Numbered from the stretch's first letter, positions 20,893-32,417 are shown. The stretch is DNA of 64,000 bases from Doryteuthis pealeii (GCA_023376005.1 CM042141.1:98564007-98628006); one strand, 5' to 3'. Translations and numbers: made by a program. The notes: generated by a model not told the origin, from the letters alone.

Positions 20893-21015
20893 GGCCCATC
20901 ATGGTGCAATGGTTAGCAAACAGATCTATTACTACTGAATAGCTAGTTCTATCCTCGTTGGACGCCCCATATTTGCGGCCTTGTGTCATATTCTATCACA
21001 GGCGAACGGGTTGGG
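20893..21015 (+). mobile_element. tRNA-SINE head
   Basis: 'catggtgcaatggttagca' (box A), 'gctagttctatcctcgttgg' (degenerate box B), then 'cgccccatatttgcggcctt' and 'aacgggttgggtaaatac', as in 28190-28450 reversed. Confidence 0.6.
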
Positions 21016-21046
21016 TAAATACACACACTCCGTGCAAGCTTTATAT

Positions 21047-21560
<514 letters not shown>

Positions 21561-21859
21561 ACTCATATGTACACTGATCATAGTTTAACATCTTCAGACA
21601 GTATAATATATTATTAAGGAGATTATTTCTATCTGTGAAGAGCTCGACATTATGAAATGATATAATGATGTCTGCATCTGTCTCTATATTTCCAGTCAAA
21701 TTGATAAACAACCACCGACTTGTGGCGTCGAATATCATACAAGTGTCCTATTGAACGAATTCATCTACAAGGCAACGATCTTATGAAATTACAAAATTTC
21801 TGTTTTCTTTTTTAAATTATTGTTTATGTAAGGTCAGCATTTTGAGAATCCAATTCTAA

Positions 21860-22330
21860 AATGTCCTGGGTATGATGCTAAACTGCATCTAGTGATGAGT
21901 TTCCAATTCTGAAGCTCTAGGGAGTGTGGAGTACACCTTCAGTGTCATTACTCCCAGGCGCACCCTGACCCAGAATGGTAGTACCTGATACAGTCCCATC
22001 CATGGGTCAAATAAAGCTTTAGTTCGGGTTTGGGTTCTTGGTGTCCTATGTGTAACGTTAAACTGCATTTAGAGATGAGGTTCTAATTCTGGAGCTCAGG
22101 GAATGTGGAGTACCCCTTCATTGCCTTTACTTACATAGCCACATTGACCCGGAGTTGTAGTACCCTATCAATCTGTTAAATAGATTTTAAAAATAAGTTT
22201 TAAAAATGTGCTTAAAATGAGTTAGAAAATAGATTTGAATACCCAACAAGAATGAATAAAACAAAAACATCTTCGGCATAAAGAAACTCAGCAAGGTTTG
22301 AAATGCCTTAAAATCCAACCAACCACCTAC
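21860..22330 (+). mobile_element. Family A, two partial copies in tandem
   Basis: First piece about 21860-22020 ('aaatgtcctgggtatgatgc', 'ctctagggagtgtggagtac', 'cccatccatgggtcaaata'). The second, about 22045-22330, starts again at 'tgtcctatgtgtaacgttaa' and reaches the tail 'GGTTTGAAATGCCTTAAAAT' and CCAACCAACC. Both lack the 5' half. Confidence 0.7.
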
Positions 22331-22484
22331 TTATAGGACCCCATCGGTGCCTTACAACCCAGGATACGACCCTGAGAGATCCCCATGTCACATTCAAATC
22401 AAAGATTCAACTCAAAGATTACCAAGTTGCATCTGCAATATATTCTGTGCCAGTAAACGACCCTGAATAAAAAAAAATTCCACC

Positions 22485-25400
22485 GCAGCACCTGGAAAAG
22501 ATCCACCCAAGAAGCAGCTGAAAAAGATCCAGCACCCAAGAAGCAGCTGAAAAGATCCAGCACCCAGAAGCAGCTGAAAAAGATCCAGCACCCAAGAAGC
22601 AGCTGAAAAAGATCAGTACCCAAGAAGCAGCTGAAAAAGATCCAGTACCCAAGAAGCAGCTGAAAAAGATACCCAAGAAGCAGCTGAAAAAATCCAGCAC
22701 CAAGAAGCAGCTGAAAAAGATCCAGCACCCAAGAAGCAAGCTGAAAAAGATCCAGACCCAAGAAGCAGCTGAAAAAGATCAGCTCCAGCACCCAAGAAGT
22801 ATCTGAAAAAGATCCAGTACCCAAGAAGCAGCTGAAAAGATCCAGCACCCAAGAAGTATCAGAAAAAGATCCAGTACCAAGAAGCAGCTGAAAAGATCCA
22901 GCACCCAAGAGTATCTGAAAAAGATCCAGTACCCAAGAAGCAGCTGAAAAAGATCAGCACCCAAGAAGTATCTGAAAAAATCCAGTACCCAAGAAGCAGC
23001 TGAAAAAGATCTAGCACCAAGAAGTATCTGAAAAGATCCAGTACTGAAAAAGATCCAGCACCAAGAAGTATCTGAAAAAGATCCATACCCAAGAAGCATC
23101 TGAAAAAGATCCAGGTACCCAAGAAGTAGCTGAAAAAGATCCAGCACCCAAGAAGTATCTGAAAAAGATCCAGTACCCAAGAGCAGCTGAAAAAGATCCA
23201 GTACCCAAGAAGCAGCTGAAAAAGATCTAGCACCCAAGAGTATCTGAAAAAGATCCAGTACCAGAAGCAGCTGAAAAAGATCCAGCACCCAAGAAGTATC
23301 TGAAAAAGATCCAGTACCCAAGAAGCACTGAAAAAGATCCAGTACCCAAGAAGTATCTGAAAAAATCCAGCACCCAAAAGTATCTGAAAAAAGATCCAGT
23401 ACCAAGAAGCAGCTGAAAAAGATCCAGCACCCAAAGTATCTGAAAAAAGAGAAAAAGATCCAGTACCCAAGAAGCAGCTGAAAAATCTAGAAAAAGATCC
23501 AGTACCCAGAAGCAGCTGAAAAAGATCCAGCACCCAAGAAGTTCTGAAAAAGATCCAGTACCCAAGAAGCAGCTGAAAAAAGATCCAGTACCAAGAAGTA
23601 TCTGAAAAAGATCAGCACCCAAGAAGTATCTGAAAAAGATCCAGTACCCAGAAGCAGCTGAAAAAAGATCCAGCACCCAAGAAGTATCTGAAAAAAATCC
23701 AGTACCCAAGAAGCAGCTGAAAAAGATCCAGTACCCAAGAAGCAGCTGAAAAAGATCCAGTACCCAAGTATCTGAAAAGATCCAGTACCCAAGAAGTATC
23801 TGAAAAGATCCAGTACCAGAAGCAGCTGAAAAAGATCCATACCCAATCCAGTACCCAAGAAGCAGCTGAAAAATCTACCCAAGAAGTATCTGAAAAAGAT
23901 CCAGTACCAAGAAGCAGCTGAAAAAGATCCAGTACCCAGAAGTATCTGAAAGATCCAGCACCCAAGAAGTATCTGAAAAAGACCAGTACCCAAGAAGCAG
24001 CTGAAAAAGATCCAGCACCAAGAAGTATCTGAAAAATCCAGTACCCAAGAAGCAGCTGAAAAAGATCCAGTACCAAGAAGTATCTGAAAAAGATCCAGTA
24101 CCCAAGAAGCAGCTGAAAAAGACCAGTACCAAGAAGTATCTGAAAAAGATCCAGCACCAAGAAGTATCTGAAAAAGATCCAGTACCAAGAAGCAGCTGAA
24201 AAAGATCCAGCACCCAAGAAGTATCTGAAAAAGATCCAGTACCCAAGAAGCCGCTGAAAAAGATCCAGCACCCAAAAGTATCTGAAAAAGATCCAGTACC
24301 AAGAAGCAGCTGAAAAAGATCCAGTACCCAAGAAGTATGAAAAGATCCAGTCCAAAGAAGTATCTGAAAAAGATCAGTACGAAGCAGCTGAAAAAGATCC
24401 AGCACCCAAGAAGTATCTGAAAAAGATCCAGTACCAAGAAGCAGCTGAAAAAGATCCAGTACCCAAGAAGCAGCTGAAAAAGATCTAGCACCCAAGAAGT
24501 ATCTGAAAAAGATCCAGTACCCAAGAAGCAGCTGAAAAAGATCCAGCACCAAGAAGTATCTGAAAAAGATCCAGTACCCAAAAGCAGCTGAAAAAGATCC
24601 AGTACCCAAGAAGTATCTGAAAAAAGATCCAGTACCCAAGAAGTATCTGAAAAAGATCCAGTACCCAAGAAGCAGCTGAAAAAGATCCAGCACCCAAGAA
24701 GTATCTGAAAAAGATCCAGTACCCAAGAAGCAGCTGAAAAAGATCCAGTACCAAGAAGCAGCTGAAAAAGATCTAGCACCCAAGAAGTATCTGAAAAAGA
24801 TCCAGTACCCAAGAAGCAGCTGAAAAAGATCCAGCACCCAAGAAGTATCTGAAAAAGATCCAGTACCCAAGAAGCAGCTGAAAAGATCCAGTACCCAAGA
24901 AGTATCTGAAAAGATCCAGCACCCAAGAAGTATCTGAAAAAAGATCAGTACCCAAGAAGCAGCTGAAAAAGATCCAGACCCAAGAAGTATCTGAAAAAGA
25001 TCCAGTACCCAAGAAGCAGCTGAAAAAGATCCAGTACCCAAGAAAGCAGCTGAAAAAGATCCAGTACCCAAGAAGTATCTGAAAAAGATCCAGTACCCAA
25101 GAAGTATCTGAAAAAGATCCAGCACCCAAGAAGCAGCTGAAAAAGATCCAGTACCCAAGAAGTATCTGAAAAAGATCCAGTACCCAGAAGCAGCTGAAAA
25201 AGATCCAGTACCCAAGAAGTATCTGAAAAAGATCCAGTACCCAAGAAGCAGCTGAAAAGATCCAGCACCCAAGAAGATAAAAAATCCAGTACCCAAGAAG
25301 CAGCTGAAAAAGATCCAGTACCCAAGAAGTATCTGAAAAAGATTCAGCACCAAGAAGTATCTGAAAAAATCCAGTACCCAAGAAGCAGCTGAAAAAGATC

Positions 25401-25700
25401 AGCACCCAAAAGTATCTGAAAAAAATCCAGTAGAAGCAGCTACCCAAGAAGTATCTGAAAAAGATCCAGACCCAAGAAGTATCTGAAAAAGATCCAGTAC
25501 CCAAGAAGCAGCTGAAAAAGATCCAGCACCCAAGAAGTATCTGAAAAAAGATCCAGTACACCCAAGAAGTATCTGAAAAAGATCCAGTACCAAGAAGCAA
25601 AAAAGAAGTACCCAAGAAGTATCTGAAAAAGATCCAGTACCCAAGAAGCAGCTGAAAAAGATCCAGCACCCAAGAAGCAGCAGAAAAAGAAAAAAAAAGT
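22485..25700. repeat. 29 bp minisatellite, ~110 units
   Basis: Unit built from 'cccaagaag', then CAG or TAT, then 'ctgaaaaagatccag', then TA or CA. Two internal variants (AGCAGCTG, with a PvuII site, and AGTATCTG) alternate through most of the array, while 22485-22790 is almost entirely the AGCAGCTG type. Many units lack one base. The minus strand has no stop codon in any frame of the unit, so long open frames of up to about 490 codons appear there; they shift frame with every indel and are not genes. No spacers of CRISPR type exist. Confidence 0.97.
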
Positions 25701-25824
25701 TCCACGAAAAAAAAATTGGATATGAATTAAAATTACATATAAATGCTACTTGATGACATGAAAAATCTCGCCGATCAGTGTTAAATTGCAAAATCTTATT
25801 GTTTGTTTTTTTTTTATTCTTTCG

Positions 25825-25930
25825 AGCTAGGAGGAGGCTCTCGTAGTGTAACGGTTATTATCGTAGATCTAAAGAATGATAGGCTCTGCCAAGTTATTCA
25901 TAGAGAAGCGCCCTCATGACCAAACTAGGC
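25825..25930 (+). mobile_element. tRNA-SINE head fragment
   Basis: 'ctctcgtagtgtaacggtta' resembles box A; the B-box half is degraded ('ccctcatgaccaaactagg'). Confidence 0.35.
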
Positions 25931-25960
25931 TACGGGACTGGTTTTTGTTTTGTTTTTGTT

Positions 25961-25962
<2 letters not shown>

Positions 25963-26024
<62 letters not shown>
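25963..26024. repeat. (CT)n microsatellite
   Basis: About 30 CT units. Confidence 0.97.
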
Positions 26025-26028
<4 letters not shown>

Positions 26029-26059
26029 CCCAGGGTAGCAATTTTTAAGGACGATTGAT

Positions 26060-26520
26060 TTACTGATTGGTTTTAACGGTATGTCAACTCGTCTAGGGTT
26101 ATTTTATGCCCAGAGGTTAGGGAATCGCGATCTATAGTTAAGATAAACTATGTTATCAATCAGACAACATTTATTGCAGTTACCTGTTATAGAAAAAAAT
26201 GAGTTTTTAAACATTTTAATGTCCATCAAGCATCAATAGAACAAAATTTCTTCGGCATAAAATAACTCAACAAGGGTTGACACGTCGTAAAATCCAACAA
26301 GCTAGGTATTCATATCAATTTCTAATCGGAAACTTGTCACTAGATCTAGTTTTACGTCATACTCAGGGCACTAAGACCTTCTGCCACCGCCTTCTAGCAC
26401 ATAGATGATGAAAGGTCTGAGGATGCCTTGTCATCAGACACAGTTTAGTGTCATTCCTTGTAGTCCCCTTTTTGAGGGTGGACTTATCCTTCTTTAAGGA
26501 ATAATGTCAACGTATTCTCA
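26060..26520. mobile_element. Family A pieces in mixed orientation
   Basis: Minus 3' end at about 26065-26125, plus 3' end at about 26200-26310 ('cttcggcataaaataactca', 'gggttgacacgtcgtaaaat'), then a minus internal piece at about 26320-26520 ('tagttttacgtcatactcag', 'accttctgccaccgcctt'). Confidence 0.6.
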
Positions 26521-26699
26521 GTCCCGACGACAGGGGGGTCATTAACACGAGCCCCAAATCAACACACAGGGAATGGTTGCATCCGGGGGAAAAAAAGAAT
26601 TGTATCTTTGTTATATATTGATGAGGTAACCGTCGCTTTTGGGTGGTTAGTGTAGAAACGGATTTGAGTTCAGGATTGTTGAATTCAAATCTAAGCCTA

Positions 26700-27262
26700 G
26701 TCCTGTCGGGTGGTGCTTCAGAATACACCGACTGCACCTCTGCAGAGGGATAAGACCTCCCCCAGTGGGTGGTGACCCGTGATACTTATCAAGTGGATGA
26801 GCAGTCCATGACATGCAACACTCCACTTAGACTTTTACTTATGTTAGACGGGCAATCGGAGAGGCCCTATCCGATCAATCGGCTGATCATGTCAATCCCT
26901 AGTACCTATATGATTGCCCCAACCTTATTACCCTTATGACCAGCCCCAACCCTTTATCATATATGTGCTAAAAGGCGGCGGCTGAGGGTCTTCATGTCCT
27001 GGGAATGACGTTAAACTCTATCTGATGGTGAGGTTCCATTCTGGAGGTCTGGGGATAGTGGAGCACACTTTCATCACCATTGCTTCCAGGTCTACTCTGA
27101 CCCGGAGTACTAGTACCTGTTAGGGTCCCATGTATGGGTTAAATAGAAAAATGTGTTTATAAAAACATTAAGAATGGATTTAATTCAAAACTTTGTCGGC
27201 ATTAAATAACCCACCGAGGTTGATATGCCGTAAAACAAAAGAAACCAACCAACAACCAAATC
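26700..27262 (+). mobile_element. Family A element, near full length
   Basis: 5' signature CCTGTCGGGTGGTGCTTC, then 'acctctgcagagggataag', and on to the hairpin GGCATTAAATAACCC...GGTTGATATGCC and an ACCAACCAAC tail. Confidence 0.8.
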
Positions 27263-27264
27263 TG

Positions 27265-27660
27265 AGCCGTTACAGTGATTGACTCGAGATAACATTAGCT
27301 TAACCTTCGATTTCCGTTTACGAATCAAACAGTGGGAATTGAATCTTTTAGGGTTTAGTCAACGGCTAGCCCTCATGATGAATAGACGGCTCGGCTCGAC
27401 TACTGCATGCGGTTGAGAAAATTCAGAATTTAATGTCTGAATAAATTATGATCACAAAAAATGTTACGCTTTGAATTTTTCTCTAAAAACTATGACGACC
27501 TTGGCGTATCTTTATAACCAGATAATCTTACGAGTATTTTGAAAGACCAGGAAGATGTGATAGAAGAAATAAAGATAGAAGAAATATAGAAAGTAGAATC
27601 TGTTAGCTGTCTACTCGTGCACAAGTAAGACCATTTCCTGTTTTTTTTTTCATAATTGAG
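27265..27660. other. No recognised feature
   Basis: Moderately AT-rich, no open frame with family motifs. Confidence 0.5.
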
Positions 27661-27830
27661 TGCCTGTAGCATTTGACACTGTATCTTGTGTTTTCTCAGA
27701 TAACTCAGCAGGCCAGCCCTGGAGAGATGTACTCTTCCACATAAACTACATGCTGGAACTTCTCTACTTTGAATATTGCTGAACTGAAAATCACTCTTTC
27801 TAATAGCCCGCTTCATTTTCTGGGTTTAAT
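27660..27830 (-). mobile_element. Retroelement-type C2H2 finger remnant
   Basis: The minus strand reads SREVPACSLCGRVHLSRAGL followed by LSYLRKHK. This is the C-x2-C...H-x3-H finger found in retrotransposon proteins ('CGRVxxSRAGLxSHxRxH'). The first His position is Tyr (SY instead of SH), which would abolish zinc binding. 27830-28190 downstream shows nothing I recognise. Confidence 0.55.
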
Positions 27831-28189
27831 TCGGTTAAACTCAAATTCTTTCACAGACCGGTAGATGATGACTCTCCAGTCAGGTCTATTACAAGCTAGC
27901 TTCTCTCAGTCCTCCACAGACAGAAGGAAAGTAGAAAAAATCTAATAATATATAAAAAGTAGAATATCGGTCCAGCTACACACAAGAAACAGAAGATGGA
28001 CGAAATACCAGCCATGAATACAGCTACTCAGAAAGTAAATAGAAGATTTAAAATGGGAGATATAACCACGGATATCTCCCGTGACGAATTTCTCATCTCA
28101 TAATACAAGAAATAGACTATTGAATATGAGGGCACAGCTATGGGTGTCCCTCATACGAGAATAGAGAACAAGACACGGATCCCTCTACA

Positions 28190-28450
28190 TATAGTTATTT
28201 ACTAAGCGTAGCTTAGACGCGGCACAAGGCCAGAAGTATGGGGCACCCAATGAAATCGAACTCACTAACAATGGTCTGCAAATCTAGCTTGCTAAGCATT
28301 ACACCGTGAGGTGCGCCAAAAAGATATTTACCCTACGGGTAGAATTTGACACAAGGTTACAATTATGGGGCATCCAACGAGGGTCGAACTCACTTTTCAG
28401 TAGTAACGGATTTGCGAGACTCGCTTGCTAACCATTACACACTGATCCCT
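28190..28450 (-). mobile_element. Two tRNA-SINE copies in tandem
   Basis: Two reversed heads (28200-28320 and 28335-28450). Each reads 'ggcacaaggcc..aagtatgg' or similar, then a box B complement (ATCGAACTCACT / GGTCGAACTCACT) and a box A complement (TTGCTAAGCATTACACCGTG / TTGCTAACCATTACACACTG). Both heads match 58015-58110. Confidence 0.7.
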
Positions 28451-28540
28451 GTCGATATATATACCCAGCAGAACATGGGTATATAACATCTTTGTTAGCA
28501 AAAGTTCTGATATAGGAAATTGTTGTTTACACTATTGAAC

Positions 28541-29135
28541 CAACCGCCCTGTCGGGGCGTTAGAATGCACCGACTGCACCTCTGCAGAGGGGTAAGACTC
28601 CCCCAATGGGGCCACCTGTTGGCCGTGGGTGGCGACCCGTGATGCTTAAGGATAGAGCCCAGGTGGATAAGCAATACTCCACTTTGGCCCCATCTTGGGC
28701 TAGACGGGCGGTCGAAGAGGCCCCCTCCGATCAATCGGCTGGTCACGTCAAGCCCTAGCACCTACATGATTTTCCCAATTCTATTGCCCTTATGGCAAGC
28801 CCCAACCCCTTTTTTATCATATGGGTGCTAGAAGGTGGTGGCTGCGGGTCTACATGTCCTGGGAATGACGTTAAACTCTATCTGATGATGAGGTTCCAGT
28901 TTTGGAGGTTTGGGAATGTGGAGCACCCTTTCATCACCATTGCTCCCTGGTCCACTCTGACCCGGAGTGGTAGTACCTGTTAGGGTCCCATATATGGGTT
29001 AAATAGAAAAATGTATTTATAAAAAAATTGTATTATCCATTAAGAATTGATTTATTTCAAAACTTTATTGGCATTAAATGACCCACTGAGGTTGATATGC
29101 CGTAAAACAAAACAAACAAACCAAACCAAAACTAT
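28541..29135 (+). mobile_element. Family A element, best full-length copy
   Basis: Runs from CCGCCCTGTCGGGGCGTTAG through 'tgttggccgtgggtggcgac', 'gcacctacatgattttccc', 'gggtctacatgtcctgggaa' and 'actctgacccggagtggtag' to the hairpin at about 29070-29101 (GGCAT...ATGCC) and ACAAACAAACCAAACC. About 595 bp, with no long open frame and no tRNA-like promoter boxes at the start. Useful as the reference copy for the family. Confidence 0.85.
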
Positions 29136-29404
29136 TGAACCAAGAATATAATCATCAGAAACATATTTGAGGAATTCAGTAAAAATATATAGTTTTTTTT
29201 TGCTGGGGGGGGGGGATAGACGGGTTTATGTGCGTCTTTGAGAGATGGAATAAAATGACCTTTGAAATCTTCGATGTATCGCTAGGTAAACAATACGTTA
29301 AGACAGTATTTCTCTGCGTCTGTCTTTATTCGTCACAATACTGGATAATGTGTCAGTTGTAAAGGCCGAGGTGTGACAAGCATCGAAACACGCACAATTA
29401 CCAC

Positions 29405-29415
29405 GCATGCGCATG
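29405..29415 (+). promoter_or_regulatory. NRF-1-like site
   Basis: GCATGCGCATG resembles the palindromic NRF-1 site (TGCGCATGCGCA) found in CpG-type housekeeping promoters. It lies about 60 bp upstream of the candidate first exon. Chance occurrence is possible. Confidence 0.35.
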
Positions 29416-29475
29416 ATTAAATGAAAGTTTATTTATTGCGCGGGAGATGGTGGAATGGCGTGTGTTGCTGACAAG

Positions 29476-29516
29476 ATGGAGTCACAAAAGGCAGCCGAGA
29501 AAGAATACAAGGAACG
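29476..29516 (+). CDS. Candidate 5' coding exon of a host gene
   Basis: ATG at 29476 opens MESQKAAEKEYKE, ending in CG followed by GTAAAT at 29517, a good splice donor; the unspliced frame meets TAA at once. The upstream 100 bp is GC-richer than its surroundings and carries the NRF-1-like site. Charged composition and the clean donor fit a first exon. No downstream exon was found: the following sequence is LINE-derived. I do not recognise the protein. Confidence 0.3.
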
Positions 29517-29764
29517 GTAAATGGGAGGAGAATTGCAAAAGAAAATTGAAAAGAGAGAAGAAGCGGAAAGGAACGGGAGAAGTAAAAATAAAAATAAAAG
29601 GGAGACAATTCATTGGAGAAAAAAAAACAACGTTAAACATAGAAAGAGGAAATACTTGTGTATGTTAGTTTTCTGGACTATTTTAAAAGTCTGTAAACAT
29701 CGCTTGAATTTGTTTATGTATGAAAATACGTAATGGAATTTGACGTCTTTACTCCAGATTTAGA

Positions 29765-30262
29765 AGTTTTCTGTCAAATTGATTGATTGTTTTTGGTCCG
29801 TTTTCATTTATCTTTTCTTTTTCTTTTTTCTTTTTCAGTGGAGAATTGGGGTCAAAATTTAAATTCCAAGCTGTAACCGTATCAGGGCTACTGTATGGCT
29901 GTACAACTAGAACTTTTAAAAAAACAATTGGAGAAATTGTCTGTCTGATTGATTGATTGTTTTTTCTTTGTTTTTCTTTTCTTTTTCTTTTTTCTTTTTC
30001 TTTTTTCTTTTTTCTTTTTTCAGTAAGGATTTGGGATTAAATTTAAATTCCAAGCTGTAACCGTATCAGTGCTACTGTATGGCTGCACAACTAGAACTTT
30101 TAAAAAAACAATTGGAGAAATTTTCTGTCTGATTGGTTGAATGTTTTTGGTTCGTTTTTCTTTTCTTTTTTTTTTTTTTTTCAATAATGAATTGGCTAAA
30201 ATTTATATTCCAAGCTGTGACCGAATCAGTGCTACTGTATGACTGCACAACTAGGGAATTTA
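29765..30262 (+). repeat. ~170 bp triplication in LINE-B
   Basis: Three tandem copies of a unit containing 'ctgattgattgattgttttt', a (TTTTC)n tract, then 'aaatttaaattccaagctg', 'taaccgtatcagtgctactg' and 'aaacaattggagaaatt'. Starts near 29775, 29940 and 30120. Each copy holds the same LINE-B piece (VLLYGCTT-like) behind a polypyrimidine run; the first two end that run in CAG. Confidence 0.85.
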
Positions 30263-30551
30263 AAGTAACTTTTTGGATAAAAAGATAAATGAGACCTACA
30301 AAATGATGCTGCGTGTTGTCCTGGGCAAATCCTGAAAACAGCACCCTACAAAAAAGCATATTTACGACCACTTACCTCCTATCACACAAACCATCCGAGT
30401 AAGACAAGCTAGACACACCGGACGCTGCGGGAAAAGTAAGGAGGAACTCATAAATGACGTCCTCCTGTGGACACCTACACACGGACACACCAGTCTAGTC
30501 TGACCAACAAAAGACTACAGATGGGTGGATATACGTGCTATCAGCACGACT

Positions 30552-30585
<34 letters not shown>
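29860..30585 (+). mobile_element. LINE-B 3' end with GAT tail
   Basis: After the triplication the frame resumes with 'gagacctacaaaatgatgct', TYHTNHPSKTS-like sequence ('cttacctcctatcacacaa'), KEELINDVLLWTPTHGHTS and the closing 'gtgctatcagcacgacttga'. This is followed directly by (TGA)n at 30552-30583. It encodes the C-terminal end of ORF2, with frameshifts. Confidence 0.8.
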
Positions 30586-30589
30586 GTAG

Positions 30590-31170
30590 AATTAATATGA
30601 CAGAGACCACCTGGAGAAGATTCTGATTATGACCTGAGGTATTTTGAACTGGTGGGGACATTAAAATCATAATATCAAATAAAAGGAATTCGCATAGAAA
30701 TGTTGTAATTTATTCCCTTACAATCCTTAGGGTTATAAAATTTGCATTTAAAAAATATTAATGTATAATTTCTTTTTTAATTTTCGATTAAAGTGTAAAA
30801 GAGAATGGAATTTCATATATTCTTATTACAAAATTAATGAAAAAGTTATAATATATTAATAATTTGAAGGCAATTACAATGCGTATAAAAAAAGATGTTA
30901 TTTTTGTCTTTTCGATTTCGAAGTATAAACTTCATCATCAGAGGTATCAGAAATGTACGTGTTTACGTTTTTCTTTGTGTGGTTATAATTTCTCTTCTTA
31001 TTTCTTTTTCCTCTCCTTTGTTTTTTAATTAAAAAGTCATTTTTTTTTTTAAGAATGTTTTAAAGGTGTTGCTATGGGTCCAACGGGAGAAAATTAAATA
31101 TTTTATAAAAAAGAAATGGATTATGTTTTTTTTATTATTATTATTTATAATCGATATCTATTTATATATC
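30590..31170. other. AT-rich stretch, no gene seen
   Basis: 30590-30710 repeats the post-tail sequence at 17128-17245 ('accacctggagaagattc', 'ggaattcgcat.gaaatgtt'), so it belongs to the same LINE-flanking unit. The rest is plain AT-rich DNA. Confidence 0.5.
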
Positions 31171-31171
31171 G

Positions 31172-31174
<3 letters not shown>

Positions 31175-31228
<54 letters not shown>
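31175..31228. repeat. (TA)n microsatellite
   Basis: About 27 TA units. Confidence 0.97.
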
Positions 31229-31231
<3 letters not shown>

Positions 31232-31375
31232 GTTGGTGGGATCAAAAACGGTAGGACCAAAAAGGTGTAAAGAATAAAATTTCTTTTGTATACAAAGAGC
31301 AGGAAGGAATTTTTTGATGAGGAGGGCCTCGAGTACGGCTAGTTGTAACTCGTTTTTGAGGATGCCAAGATAGTG

Positions 31376-31541
31376 AACATTGGGGGATTATATGTTGCAG
31401 CACAATCAGGATTATCCAAAAGGTGTCGGAGTGGTGGTGGGTGAATTTGCTTGATGGAGCAATCCAAATTCACTTTCCCCCTATGGGTGGCACCTTTTGA
31501 ATAATCCTGATTGTTCTGTAGCATATAAGCCCCCGAATGTT
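31376..31541. mobile_element. Fold-back element, ~165 bp
   Basis: The left arm (AACATTGGGGGATTATATGT...AATCAGGATTATCCAAAAGG) pairs with the right arm (CCTTTTGAATAATCCTGATT...ATATAAGCCCCCGAATGTT). The inner part pairs too (GTGAATTTG ... CAAATTCAC). The whole sequence is one imperfect hairpin, typical of small MITE or fold-back transposons. 31542-32190 beyond it holds no recognised feature. Confidence 0.8.
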
Positions 31542-32189
31542 TTTACGTAAATTCAATGTCTTATAATAAGATTTAATTTGATATAAAAACGCGGTGAACG
31601 AACGAAACTCTGCTCAGTTATTTCCCCAGGTTAAATATTTATTTATTTACTTAAGTCGAGCACGAAACTAATTTTTGACACAAGAAGGTCGAGATTAAAG
31701 TGCATTGCGGTGGATTGCCCCACCGCGAGATATTATCACAAAAATAGACAAGCCCCTCACCCCCCCCTACCACACACACACTTAGATCGAGAGGGTGGTT
31801 TTGCCTGGAGGAGCAGCACTCTGGGAGAAGTGCCAGACATTTAAGATACCGAATTTTTTTATTGCTTAAGAGGAAACAATTTAAAGAAGTTATTTTTCTC
31901 GTTACTGGCATCATGCAACATTTACTGTTATAAGTTCAATTCAAGGCAGATTTTTGTTGATAATTGTATAAAATAATAATTGAAATATTTTGCGAACATT
32001 TGTTAGCAAAATACCAAAAAAAATATTAATCTAAAAAGTGGATTCACAAATTTAAGACAACCTTCATCCGATATTTGAATTCTATGGTTTTTGATCGCAG
32101 GAAAGATAACTTGAGTCAACAGTTTTCACTAATGGCCGCCAAACGGTCGGAACGAAATACAGCTCCGATATAATAATACGGCTTTAAAG

Positions 32190-32417
32190 TATTGTGAAAG
32201 ATCATGGTCATTGTATTTGCAGCTATACGATCACTTACCTCCTATCACACAAACCAGCCAAGTAAGACCAACAAGACACGATGGACACTGCTGGATGAAC
32301 TCATAAGTGACGTTATTCTGTGGACACCTTCACATGAACACACCAGTCTTGGCTGACCAACAAAAGAATACAGATGGGTGGCGAAAAAGTGTCACGGAGA
32401 TCCACGCTATCGGCACT

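Noticed and set aside
22485..25700. CRISPR-like appearance (29 bp repeats)
   Set aside because: Units are directly adjacent with no unique spacers, and the DNA is eukaryotic.
22399..25791. Many overlapping minus-strand open frames up to about 490 codons rich in 'SFSAASWVLDLF'
   Set aside because: They are translations of the 29 bp minisatellite, whose minus strand lacks stop codons. The frame changes with every unit because 29 is not a multiple of three.
32133..32180. Short frame MAAKRSERNTAPI
   Set aside because: Stops after 13 codons with no donor site.
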